In this document: piece after piece, positions 6,740-13,551 of the stretch
Layout: each line of letters starts with the position of its first letter
Position numbering within the stretch: the first letter of the stretch is position 1
NCBI GenBank assembly: GCA_937912045.1
Contig: CALDPI010000003.1
Span: 1 to 15,051, forward strand
Source: an uncultured Clostridia bacterium
Lineage (GTDB): Bacteria; Bacillota; Clostridia; Oscillospirales; Acutalibacteraceae
DNA length: 15,051 nucleotides
Reading direction: 5' to 3'
The notes under the pieces: generated by a model
Database searches by the model: none
What the model was told of the DNA's origin: nothing
What the model saw: only the letters and a program-made list of their open reading frames with translations
Program-made: the position numbers and the translations under genes

Positions 6740-7828
6740 TTAAAGCCTCCACAAATATTCAAGTCCTGCGCGAAGTTTTTTAAGCTCTTCTTCATTATTT
6801 TCATCTATCGCGCTGCCCGATTTCAGCTTTTCAAAATACATTTCCTGCGTATCACGCGTTGCGGCAACGCCTATATCCTTAAGACTTGCAGGCATTTTGT
6901 ACTTTTTCATAAGTGAGAGCAGAAATTCGTTGTTTTCCACTTCACCGTTGAAAAAATTCTGAAGCAGAAGCCCCACACCGACAATCTCTCCGTGGAGGTA
7001 CTGTCTGCTCTCTTCAAAGAACATTGCGCGTGTGCCCTCATAAAATTTATGTGCGAGGGCGCACTGGTTTGAACCGCGTGCAATGCCGCTTATAACACCC
7101 GTAACACCGACGGTGGTAAAGGCCGTTTTTTCTATAACGTCGGTAACGGCGCCGGTTTCCATATCGGCAATGCAGGGCTCGGTCTTGGACACGAGCTCTG
7201 AAAAGGATTTCTTAGAAAGGATGTATGCCCAATCCAGTCCGAGCGGATATTCCACTGCGTCCTCTGAAAAGCGCTGTTTGATTTCGACAAATTTTGCAAG
7301 AGCATCAAACACGCCGGCAAGCAAAAGTCTTACAGGCTGTGCCGCAATCACGTCGGTATCGACCAGCACGCCGTCCACCTCATATCCGTAATGCAGGCTG
7401 CCGACCGTTCGTCCTTCCTTTGTATAACGCACCGAAAGCGGTGTGTATGCCGCACAGGTGGCAGACGAGGTGGGAATATTCAAAACGGGGAGCTTTGCAA
7501 AATAGCCCACAAGCTTTGCAAAATCCATGAGTACGCCACCGCCGACACCGACGATTACATCGAGTCCTTTTTTATGGGCTATCTCTGCGTATGCCTTGGC
7601 ATCCTCCTCATTGCAGGTGCCGCTGTGCACAATTATATCATACTTTTCGGTACGGGCAGAAATGCTTTTTACAATTTTTTCACGCGTAATCGACAGTGCG
7701 GTCGGCCCGCCGACGATAAGCGGCGCTGTGCCGAGTCTTAAAACCTCGTCGCCGCAGCGTGCAAGGGCATTTGGCTCCTGCAGGTATCTTCCGCAACCGA
7801 TTCTGAACGATTCTTCTCTTATTGGCAT
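6740..7828 (-). CDS. Iron-containing / glycerol dehydrogenase-like oxidoreductase
   Basis: This 362-residue enzyme belongs to the iron-containing alcohol dehydrogenase / GldA superfamily, which moves hydride between NAD(P) and a polyol, alcohol or hydroxy acid. The cofactor site GVGGGVLMDFAK (94-105) and the metal ligands Asp175 (GVFDALAKF), His260 (CALAHKFYEG) and His279 (LHGEIVGVG) match the GldA spacing. The start is taken at the ATG at 7828, with AAAGGTG 8 bases upstream. A longer frame starting at 7894 would begin inside the -35 box of the gene's own promoter. It is the first gene of the operon with the aldolase and M20 peptidase, and is divergent from the AraC-type regulator. Context suggests it produces or consumes a keto-sugar acid that feeds the aldolase; this is inference. 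Family well supported, substrate unknown. Confidence 0.9.
   Translation of the reverse strand: MPIREESFRIGCGRYLQEPNALARCGDEVLRLGTAPLIVGGPTALSITREKIVKSISARTEKYDIIVHSGTCNEEDAKAYAEIAHKKGLDVIVGVGGGVLMDFAKLVGYFAKLPVLNIPTSSATCAAYTPLSVRYTKEGRTVGSLHYGYEVDGVLVDTDVIAAQPVRLLLAGVFDALAKFVEIKQRFSEDAVEYPLGLDWAYILSKKSFSELVSKTEPCIADMETGAVTDVIEKTAFTTVGVTGVISGIARGSNQCALAHKFYEGTRAMFFEESRQYLHGEIVGVGLLLQNFFNGEVENNEFLLSLMKKYKMPASLKDIGVAATRDTQEMYFEKLKSGSAIDENNEEELKKLRAGLEYLWRL
6746..6750 (-). promoter_or_regulatory. Ribosome binding site fixing the aldolase start
   Basis: GGAGG on the minus strand lies 8 bases before the ATG at 6737, inside the last codons of the dehydrogenase gene. It argues against the upstream in-frame GTG start. 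Confidence 0.8.
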
Positions 7829-7836
7829 TTTAAACA

Positions 7837-7843
7837 CACCTTT
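7837..7843 (-). promoter_or_regulatory. Ribosome binding site fixing the dehydrogenase start
   Basis: AAAGGTG on the minus strand lies 8 bases before the ATG at 7828. It supports the short start over a 22-residue longer frame that would overlap the promoter. Confidence 0.75.
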
Positions 7844-7852
7844 CTTAAACTC

Positions 7853-7881
7853 TGGACATATTTTAATTTTAATGCTATAAT
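7853..7881 (+). promoter_or_regulatory. Promoter for the AraC-family regulator
   Basis: TGGACA (7853-7858, 5 of 6 consensus bases) and a perfect TATAAT (7876-7881) are separated by 17 bases. The start of transcription would lie near 7888, about 50 bases before the ATG. It interleaves with the oppositely directed operon promoter. Confidence 0.7.
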
Positions 7882-7894
7882 TACCGTAATACAA
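7866..7894 (-). promoter_or_regulatory. Promoter for the dehydrogenase-aldolase-peptidase operon
   Basis: On the minus strand, TTGTAT (7894-7889) and TAAAAT (7871-7866) are 17 bases apart. Transcription would start near 7858, giving a leader of about 30 bases. The -35 box is imperfect, as expected for an activator-dependent promoter. It overlaps the divergent araC promoter. Confidence 0.6.
7880..7890. promoter_or_regulatory. Perfect dyad, candidate operator
   Basis: ATTAC-C-GTAAT is an 11-base dyad with perfect 5-base arms. It overlaps the end of the araC -10 box and the -35 box of the divergent promoter. A protein bound here could affect both genes. AraC proteins often use direct repeats instead, so the assignment is tentative. 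Confidence 0.3.
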
Positions 7895-7937
7895 TAGGAT
7901 ATATTGAGAAAAACTTTAAAAATATTGCGGTGATGGT

Positions 7938-8747
7938 ATGATTTTTAATGCATATGCGGAACAACGCGAAAACACTTTTGGCATTACTGTGGTGAGTGCG
8001 GGTCACATCTTTGCAAAAAACGGGCGCGAGATTTACCGCCCTGATGGGCGCGACGACTGGCTGCTTTTTTACGTTGCCAAGGAGGAGGAAACCTTTTTCC
8101 TCCCCAAAGAAAAGGTTTGCCGCGCCGGCGGCTTTGTGCTTTTTGCTCCGGGTGAGGCACAGCACCACAAATACCTCGGCTCTAAGACGGCGGAATTTTA
8201 CTACATACATTTCAGATGTGACGCCCTGCCAAGCGACAGCACGCTTAAAACCGCCAAGGTTTACAATCTGCCTTTTCGTCGGCAGGTTTGCGACTTTTTT
8301 GAAGACATTATAGACGAAATGCTAAAGAAGCAACCGCTTTATGAAAGGCTTTGTGTCTGCAAGCTTTTGCAGCTGCTTGCAGAGTTTGAGCGCGGCGCCC
8401 TTAAAAAAACAGATGGCAACAGTCAGAATTTTGACCGCGTTGCACGCGCGGTGCAGCATATGAACAGGTATTATAATGAAAACCTCACTCTTTCGGATTT
8501 TGCCGATATGTGCAATATGAGCAAGTATCACTTTTTGCGCACCTTCCTACAGGTTGTCGGCACGACACCGCTTGAATACCGCAACAACATCCGTCTTGAG
8601 CACGCGGCAGAGCTTTTATGTGAGGAGCGGCTGTCTGCGAGCGAGGTCGGTGAGTCGGTGGGATATTCCTCGGCATCGTATTTCAGCAGCGCCTTTAAAA
8701 AGAGATTTGGCCTCTCGCCAAAGCAGTATCAAATGAAAGAAAAATGA
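7938..8747 (+). CDS. AraC-family transcriptional regulator
   Basis: This is a 269-residue regulator with the usual two-part layout. An N-terminal cupin-like sensor domain (about 15-92, with FYVAKEEETFFL and FVLFAPGEAQHH strands) should bind a small effector. A C-terminal AraC DNA-binding domain (about 168-266) carries two helix-turn-helix units (TLSDFADMCNMSKYHFLRTF and SASEVGESVGYSSASYFSSA) and the family signature ending FGLSPKQY. GCGGTG precedes the ATG by 5 bases. It is transcribed away from the dehydrogenase operon across a 109-base gap, and the promoters overlap. It most likely activates that operon when the substrate is present and may control itself. The effector is not known; members with this layout often sense sugars. 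The gene ends at a terminator shared with the aro operon. Confident on family. Confidence 0.95.
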   Translation: MIFNAYAEQRENTFGITVVSAGHIFAKNGREIYRPDGRDDWLLFYVAKEEETFFLPKEKVCRAGGFVLFAPGEAQHHKYLGSKTAEFYYIHFRCDALPSDSTLKTAKVYNLPFRRQVCDFFEDIIDEMLKKQPLYERLCVCKLLQLLAEFERGALKKTDGNSQNFDRVARAVQHMNRYYNENLTLSDFADMCNMSKYHFLRTFLQVVGTTPLEYRNNIRLEHAAELLCEERLSASEVGESVGYSSASYFSSAFKKRFGLSPKQYQMKEK

Positions 8748-8748
8748 G

Positions 8749-8778
8749 AAAAAGGACTTGGGTTTCCAAGTCCTTTTT
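8749..8778. terminator. Bidirectional terminator between araC-type gene and aro operon
   Basis: A 13-base perfect stem (AAAAAGGACTTGG at 8749-8761 with CCAAGTCCTTTTT at 8766-8778) and a 4-base loop end in five T on both strands. It should stop transcription from both the regulator gene and the convergent aro operon. Confidence 0.92.
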
Positions 8779-8780
8779 GC

Positions 8781-9812
8781 TTATTTCAGTTGGTCGGCGA
8801 GGTCCAAGATTAGCTTTTCGGTCTTCTCCCAACCAAGACAGGGGTCGGTTATGGATTTGCCGTAAACGTGCTCGCCCACACCCTGTGCGCCGTCCTCTAT
8901 ATAGCTTTCTATCATAAGTCCCTTTACGAGATGCTTAATATCGCTGCTGCAGTTTCTGCTGTGGACAACGTCCTTTGCGATTCTTATCTGCTCTAAATAC
9001 TTCTTGCCCGAGTTTGCGTGGTTGGTGTCCACTATTGTCGACGGGTTGGCAAGACCTGAAGCTGCATAAAGGTCGCAAAGCTTTAACAGGTCCTCATAAT
9101 GATAGTTTGAAAGGCTCTTGCCTGCATAATCCACGTAGCCACGCATTATGGTGTGGGCATACGGGTTGCCTGCACTCTTAACCTCCCAGCCACGATATAT
9201 AAAGGTGTGGCTGCCCTGCGCGGCCTTTACCGCGTTCATCATTATCGAAAGGTCGCCGCCTGTGGGATTCTTCATTCCGACGGGAATGGCAAGTCCGCTT
9301 GCGGTGAGGCGGTGCTGTTGATTTTCGACCGAGCGCGCGCCAACGGCAACGTATGCCAAAAGGTCTGACAGGTAACGGTGGTTATCGGGATAGAGCATCT
9401 CATCCGCGCAGGTGAAGCCATAGTCACGCAAGGCAGACAGGTGCAAATCTCTTATGGCCAAAATTCCGACCAGCATATCAGGCTTTTCGTCGGGGTTGGG
9501 CTGGTGAAGCATTCCCTTATAGCCCTCGCCCGTGGTACGCGGCTTGTTTGTATAGATTCGCGGAATAATCAAAATTTTGTCGCTGACCTGCTCCTGCACG
9601 CGACGTAAACGACCGATATAATCCAGCACCGAGTCGGCGTGGTCTGCCGAGCAGGGACCTATAATGAGTAAAAACTTATCAGACTCGCCCGCGAAGATTT
9701 TTTTAATCTCTTCATCACGCGCGGTTTTAATTTTTTCCATTTCTGCCGTTATAGGATAATGGCTTTTAACCTGCTTAGGCACGGGTAATTTTCTGTAAAA
9801 CTCTAAATTCAT
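8781..9812 (-). CDS. aroF: DAHP synthase, class I (AroF/G/H type)
   Basis: 3-Deoxy-7-phosphoheptulonate synthase joins phosphoenolpyruvate and erythrose 4-phosphate in the first step of the shikimate pathway. The 343-residue protein matches the E. coli-type (class I-alpha) enzymes in length and motifs. Metal and active-site residues are Cys54 (IGPCSADH), Arg85 and Lys90 (PRIYTNKPRTT), His265 (DTNHANSGK), Glu302 (MIESYIEDG) and Asp323 (SITDPCLGW). No fused chorismate mutase or extra regulatory domain is present. Class I-alpha enzymes are commonly feedback-inhibited by an aromatic amino acid through the N-terminal region and barrel insertions, but which one cannot be told here. AGGTG lies 5 bases before the ATG, and the gene follows tyrA after 8 bases. 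It is the last gene of the operon although it encodes the first pathway enzyme. Which of the AroF/G/H paralogues it matches is not determined. Confidence 0.96.
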   Translation of the reverse strand: MNLEFYRKLPVPKQVKSHYPITAEMEKIKTARDEEIKKIFAGESDKFLLIIGPCSADHADSVLDYIGRLRRVQEQVSDKILIIPRIYTNKPRTTGEGYKGMLHQPNPDEKPDMLVGILAIRDLHLSALRDYGFTCADEMLYPDNHRYLSDLLAYVAVGARSVENQQHRLTASGLAIPVGMKNPTGGDLSIMMNAVKAAQGSHTFIYRGWEVKSAGNPYAHTIMRGYVDYAGKSLSNYHYEDLLKLCDLYAASGLANPSTIVDTNHANSGKKYLEQIRIAKDVVHSRNCSSDIKHLVKGLMIESYIEDGAQGVGEHVYGKSITDPCLGWEKTEKLILDLADQLK

Positions 9813-9820
9813 AACAACAC

Positions 9821-10681
9821 CTAATTCTTTTTGTCAAATTTGCGGCGGCGCTCAGACGAGAGGCGCATCATATCACGCATCTCTTCCCTGTTGCCGTGTT
9901 TTATACAGTCGTAAAGCTTATCAAAGGTTTCGCGGTATGCATCCATCTCGATAAGGAGGGCATCCTTATTGAGCAAGAAAAGCTCGCTCCACATTTCGTC
10001 GTTTATGTTTGCAATTCTCGTAAGGTCGCGGAAGGAGTCACCCGTGTAGCGCACAAGGTCCTCGTTATCGTTAGCGCACATAAGCGAAACGGCGATGCAG
10101 TGCGTGAGCTGTGACAAAAAGGCTATCATTCTGTCGTGCTCGCGCGGAGAGAGCACAGAGATTTTTGCAAACCCCAGCGTTTCACCAAGTGCCTGACACA
10201 GTTCTATTCCGTTTTGGGTATTCTTCTCCGTTGGGACGACGATGTAGTTGGCGTTTTTGAAAATTTTGTCGTCGCTGTTTTCAACACCGTACACCTCGCG
10301 GCCTGCCATTGGGTGCGCCGATATGAATTCGACGCCCTTTGGAAGCATATTCTGTATGTCGTACACGAGGCATTCCTTAACACCCGTTACGTCGGTGATG
10401 ACGGTGCCCTTCTTTATAAGGGCGCCGTTTTCCTCTATCCATTTTTTGAAAACGTTGGGATAAAGTGCAAAGACGATTATATCCGCCTCGTTTATATACT
10501 CCTCGCAGATTTCGGCCCTGCCCTTGTCAATTATGCCGTTTGCCAACGCATAGTCTATGCTTTTTTGGGAGCGGGTTATTGCCGAAACACAGTAGCCCTG
10601 CTTTTTGAGCGCCATTGCATAACAGCCGCCCAAAAGTCCCAAGCCGACTATTAAAATTTTCTTATCCTTACTCAGTATCAT
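9821..10681 (-). CDS. tyrA: Prephenate dehydrogenase
   Basis: This 286-residue cytoplasmic enzyme oxidatively decarboxylates prephenate to 4-hydroxyphenylpyruvate for tyrosine synthesis. It is a monofunctional form with no chorismate mutase and no C-terminal ACT domain. It has the Rossmann motif GLGLLGG (13-19), the SAHPMAGRE active-site loop (His123), QLTHCIA (His194) and GDSFRDLTRIA (Arg218 region). The residue at the end of the second beta strand, where NAD-dependent enzymes carry Asp, is Thr36 followed by Arg37-Ser38. This leaves room for NADP use; the point is inferred. The ATG lies inside the aroA reading frame, overlapping its end by 14 bases, with a modest AGGAATAG site, so translational coupling is likely. 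The downstream neighbour is DAHP synthase. Confident on family. Confidence 0.95.
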   Translation of the reverse strand: MILSKDKKILIVGLGLLGGCYAMALKKQGYCVSAITRSQKSIDYALANGIIDKGRAEICEEYINEADIIVFALYPNVFKKWIEENGALIKKGTVITDVTGVKECLVYDIQNMLPKGVEFISAHPMAGREVYGVENSDDKIFKNANYIVVPTEKNTQNGIELCQALGETLGFAKISVLSPREHDRMIAFLSQLTHCIAVSLMCANDNEDLVRYTGDSFRDLTRIANINDEMWSELFLLNKDALLIEMDAYRETFDKLYDCIKHGNREEMRDMMRLSSERRRKFDKKN

Positions 10682-11879
10682 TTTGCTCTATTCCTATTCC
10701 GAGAGATTTTATTTTAGAAAAGAAATCGGGGAAACTTTTGCTCACCGCCTCTGCACCCGTAATTTCGCCGCCGAAGACACTGCAAAGGAGTGTGAGTGCC
10801 ATTACAATTCGGTGGTCGTTATGACCGCAAAGGCGTGCGTTTGGTGCGTGGAGCGCGTTACCGCTCACGCTGATTTCGTTTTCTCCGATTGTAAGCGTGG
10901 CGCCAAACTTTGCAAGCTCCTCTGCCATTGCGGCGCCGCGGTCCGATTCCTTTATTTTAAGACGCTCTGTGCCCACAAAATGTGCGCCACCCAGATGTGC
11001 CGAAAGCGCGAACATCACAGGGGCTAAATCGGGACAATCGGACAGATCAAACTCGCGCTGTCCGTTTTTGAGTGCGGCAAACATCTCTTTATACACGCGG
11101 TCGCCCTGAAGTGTATCAGGGGATACCCCCGTGAGCGTAACCTCTCCGCCAAGTAGAGAAAACGCGTCCAAAAATGCGGCGTTGCTGCAGTCCCCCTCGA
11201 CCGTGAGCTCGCGGCTTTTGTATTCCTGACCACCCTTTATGTAAAAAACGTTCCCGTTTTTCACAATGTTCACGCCAAACAAAGAAAGCACATAAAGCGT
11301 TATATCAACGTAGGATTCGCTCTCGAACCTGCCGCTTATAATAATTTTGCTGTCGCCCTCTAATAGCGGCAGGGCGAACATAAGCCCCGTTATAAACTGG
11401 CTTGAAACGTCGCCGCGGACTATGTATTCGCCACTTGAAAGGGTGCCGCCAACCGTTACGGAATCGGCCGTTTTGCGATAAGAAAAGCCCCTTGCTTTAC
11501 AAATATCCTCATATATTCCAAGCGGACGGGACAAAAGCTTTTCTGTGCCTTTAAGGGTGATTTCCCCCTCCGACAGCAGACAAAGCGGAAGCATAAACCG
11601 AAGGGTACTGCCGCTTTCGTTGCAAAAAAGCGGTTCCGACGGTTTAGCACATTTAGGGTCAAGGCCGCAAAGCTTCACCGTGCTGCCGGTGACCTCTACA
11701 GAAGCCCCCAGGGAGCAAAGACAGGAAAGCGTTGCCTCTATGTCCTTGGAAAAGGCAACGTTTTTTACGGTGCTGCCACCCGACAGAGCCGAGCATATAA
11801 GCAGGCGGTGTGCCACCGATTTTGACGGCGGTGCCGCCACGGTGCCAACGGCCTTTCCCTTTTTAACTGTGACGGTCAT
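10668..11879 (-). CDS. aroA: 3-phosphoshikimate 1-carboxyvinyltransferase (EPSP synthase)
   Basis: This enzyme transfers the enolpyruvyl group of phosphoenolpyruvate to shikimate 3-phosphate. The 403-residue protein is slightly shorter than E. coli AroA (427). Substrate residues are clear: Lys20, Ser21 and Arg25 (PPSKSVAHR), Ser159-Ser160-Gln161, catalytic Asp284 (DCPDLAPV), Glu311 (KESDR), Arg357 (GHNDHRIVMAL) and Lys381 (SKSFPDFF). The loop that binds phosphoenolpyruvate and glyphosate reads NESGSTLRF (87-95). This is the clostridial form, so the E. coli Asn94, Thr97 and Pro101 positions carry Glu, Ser and Phe. The ATG directly follows the aroQ stop (TAAATG), and the 3' end overlaps tyrA by 14 bases. 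Function is confident. Confidence 0.97.
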   Translation of the reverse strand: MTVTVKKGKAVGTVAAPPSKSVAHRLLICSALSGGSTVKNVAFSKDIEATLSCLCSLGASVEVTGSTVKLCGLDPKCAKPSEPLFCNESGSTLRFMLPLCLLSEGEITLKGTEKLLSRPLGIYEDICKARGFSYRKTADSVTVGGTLSSGEYIVRGDVSSQFITGLMFALPLLEGDSKIIISGRFESESYVDITLYVLSLFGVNIVKNGNVFYIKGGQEYKSRELTVEGDCSNAAFLDAFSLLGGEVTLTGVSPDTLQGDRVYKEMFAALKNGQREFDLSDCPDLAPVMFALSAHLGGAHFVGTERLKIKESDRGAAMAEELAKFGATLTIGENEISVSGNALHAPNARLCGHNDHRIVMALTLLCSVFGGEITGAEAVSKSFPDFFSKIKSLGIGIEQNDTE

Positions 11880-12317
11880 TTACTGCTTGCCCTCCATATT
11901 TGCAAGGTAATCCATTGCCTCTATATATCCCTCAAAGCCGTGGCCCGCTATTGTCTTTTCGCAGTATGCGCGGACGTAGCTTATCTGTCTGAAATCCTCA
12001 CGCTTGGACACGTCGGAAATGTGAACCTCAACCGCAGGAATTCCCACAGATTTCAGTGCGTCCAAAAGGGCAACGCTGGTGTGGGTGTAGGCGGCAGGAT
12101 TTATGACAATGCCGTCCACACAGCCGTATGCGGCCTGTATTTTATCGACAATGTCGCCCTCGTGATTTGACTGATAAAGCTCAACCGTTGCGCCGATTTT
12201 TTTTGCGTGGCTTTCAAGCATATCGCACAAATCCTTATAGGTTGCCTTGCCGTAAATGTCGGGCTCCCTTATGCCGAGCATATTGATATTCGGTCCGTTA
12301 ATTACCAAAAACTTCAT
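11880..12317 (-). CDS. aroQ: 3-dehydroquinate dehydratase, type II
   Basis: This 145-residue enzyme removes water from 3-dehydroquinate to give 3-dehydroshikimate. It is the type II dodecameric form, unrelated to AroD. Motifs are NGPNINMLGIREPDIYG, including Arg17 and the catalytic Tyr22, NHEGDIVDKIQ (51-61), NPAAYTHTS (73-81) and EVHISD with His99, all at normal spacing. Length is typical. The start ATG lies inside the end of the aroE-aroK reading frame, giving a 20-base overlap, and the stop codon directly abuts the aroA start. Such tight packing points to one transcript with coupled translation. Highly confident. Confidence 0.97.
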   Translation of the reverse strand: MKFLVINGPNINMLGIREPDIYGKATYKDLCDMLESHAKKIGATVELYQSNHEGDIVDKIQAAYGCVDGIVINPAAYTHTSVALLDALKSVGIPAVEVHISDVSKREDFRQISYVRAYCEKTIAGHGFEGYIEAMDYLANMEGKQ

Positions 12318-13551
12318 TTTCGAATTCCTTTACAATTTTATCTGCGTTTTCTTCCTTGTCCTTTTTGGGAACAAAGCGAACGTCGGCCGACGCTTTATAA
12401 ATATCGTACCGCTCTGTAAAACGTTTTTTAAGCGCTTCGCGGTCGCTCGAGAGTGGACGGCTTTTGGTTGTCACCAAAAATTCAAGCGGACGGTCTATGA
12501 AAAAAATCCTGCCGTTTTGCCTTAAAAGCTCTACGTTTTGCGGTCTTAAAACGGCACCGCCGCCCGTTGCAATTACCGTGTTTTGACGGGCTGCAACCTC
12601 TTTTATAACGGCGCTTTCCATATCACGAAAAGCTTTTTCTCCGCTTTCGCTGAAAATTTCGGTTATGGGCTTGCCTGCCCTCCTTACAATCAAATCGTCG
12701 GTGTCGAGAAAATCCATTGAAAGCTTTTCTGCCACCATTTTTCCAAGGGTTGACTTTCCGCAGCCCGGCATTCCGATAAGCACGAGGTTTTCTTTTTTTA
12801 GCAGCATATTTTTATATATGCTCTCAATTTTTTCCTCTTGCACCACAGCCCCGACAAATTTTTCTGCCGCAAAGGCCGCCTGTGCCACGAGCATATAAAG
12901 ACCGCCTGTGGCCTTAATGCCGCGTGAGCGCGCATCACACACAAGGCGCGAACGAAGCGGATTGTAAACGGCATCTGCCACGCCGCAAAGGCGCGAAAAG
13001 CCCTCAAGACTTATAGCACTGCCGTCGATATTCGGGTACATTCCGCAGGGGGTTGTGTTTATAATGACCTCTGCATCCTTGTGGTTTTGTAAGACGTCCT
13101 CATAGCTTACGCAGTCAGAGGACGCTGTGCGCGAAACGCGGAGCACCGAAGAAGCGCCGCTGTCCCTTGCGAGTGCGAGCGCGGTTTTTGAAGTGCCGCC
13201 GCTGCCGAGAATGAGCACTTTTTTTGCTTTGAGGTCTATCCCCTCACGCAGTAGCATTGCTTTCATTCCCATATAGTCGGTATTATATCCGTAAAGCCTG
13301 CCGTCGCGGTTTACAACCGTATTGACCGCGCCGATTTTTTGCGCCACCTCACTCACCTCATCGAGATACGGTATGACCGTCTCTTTGTAGGGTATGGTAA
13401 CGTTTATCGCACGAAAATCACGCGCGCGCATAAATTCGTCGATGCGCTCACGCGGGATTTCCTTTAAAACATAGTCATAATCAAAAAGCTGTGCATGAAT
13501 TTCCTTTGAAAAGCTGTGGGTCAGCTTTTCACCAATACAACCGTACTCCAT
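12298..13551 (-). CDS. aroE-aroK: Fused shikimate dehydrogenase-shikimate kinase
   Basis: One uninterrupted 417-residue frame carries two pathway enzymes. Residues ~1-245 are shikimate dehydrogenase (3-dehydroshikimate to shikimate with NADPH): Ser13 and Ser15 (THSFSKEIH), catalytic Lys56 (VTIPYKE), Asp92 (YNTDYMG), the cofactor loop GSGGTSKT (116-123) and SRT at the NADP phosphate site. Residues ~252-417 are shikimate kinase: P-loop GMPGCGKST (260-268), Asp283/Asp286 (LDTDDLI), Arg309 (FRDMES), GGG (330-332) and the lid Arg365 (RPLSS). The linker is only a few residues. The start chosen is the ATG at 13551, sharing a base with the aroC stop (TGATG). An in-frame TTG at 13566 would add five residues. 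The 3' end overlaps aroQ by 20 bases. The two domains catalyse consecutive steps except for the order of substrate release, which is not readable here. Both assignments are strong. Confidence 0.95.
   Translation of the reverse strand: MEYGCIGEKLTHSFSKEIHAQLFDYDYVLKEIPRERIDEFMRARDFRAINVTIPYKETVIPYLDEVSEVAQKIGAVNTVVNRDGRLYGYNTDYMGMKAMLLREGIDLKAKKVLILGSGGTSKTALALARDSGASSVLRVSRTASSDCVSYEDVLQNHKDAEVIINTTPCGMYPNIDGSAISLEGFSRLCGVADAVYNPLRSRLVCDARSRGIKATGGLYMLVAQAAFAAEKFVGAVVQEEKIESIYKNMLLKKENLVLIGMPGCGKSTLGKMVAEKLSMDFLDTDDLIVRRAGKPITEIFSESGEKAFRDMESAVIKEVAARQNTVIATGGGAVLRPQNVELLRQNGRIFFIDRPLEFLVTTKSRPLSSDREALKKRFTERYDIYKASADVRFVPKKDKEENADKIVKEFENEVFGN

Noticed and set aside
7861..7873. Direct repeat TTTTAATTTTAA as an AraC site
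   Set aside because: A short AT-only repeat inside a promoter spacer is expected by chance.
7829..7937. A small gene or riboswitch in the divergent gap
   Set aside because: The 109 bases are AT-rich and fully explained by two promoters and two leaders; no conserved stem set or plausible start plus stop was seen.
10136..10654. A 172-codon plus-strand open frame opposite tyrA
   Set aside because: Antisense to a well-conserved gene, with no ribosome binding site and no recognisable domain.
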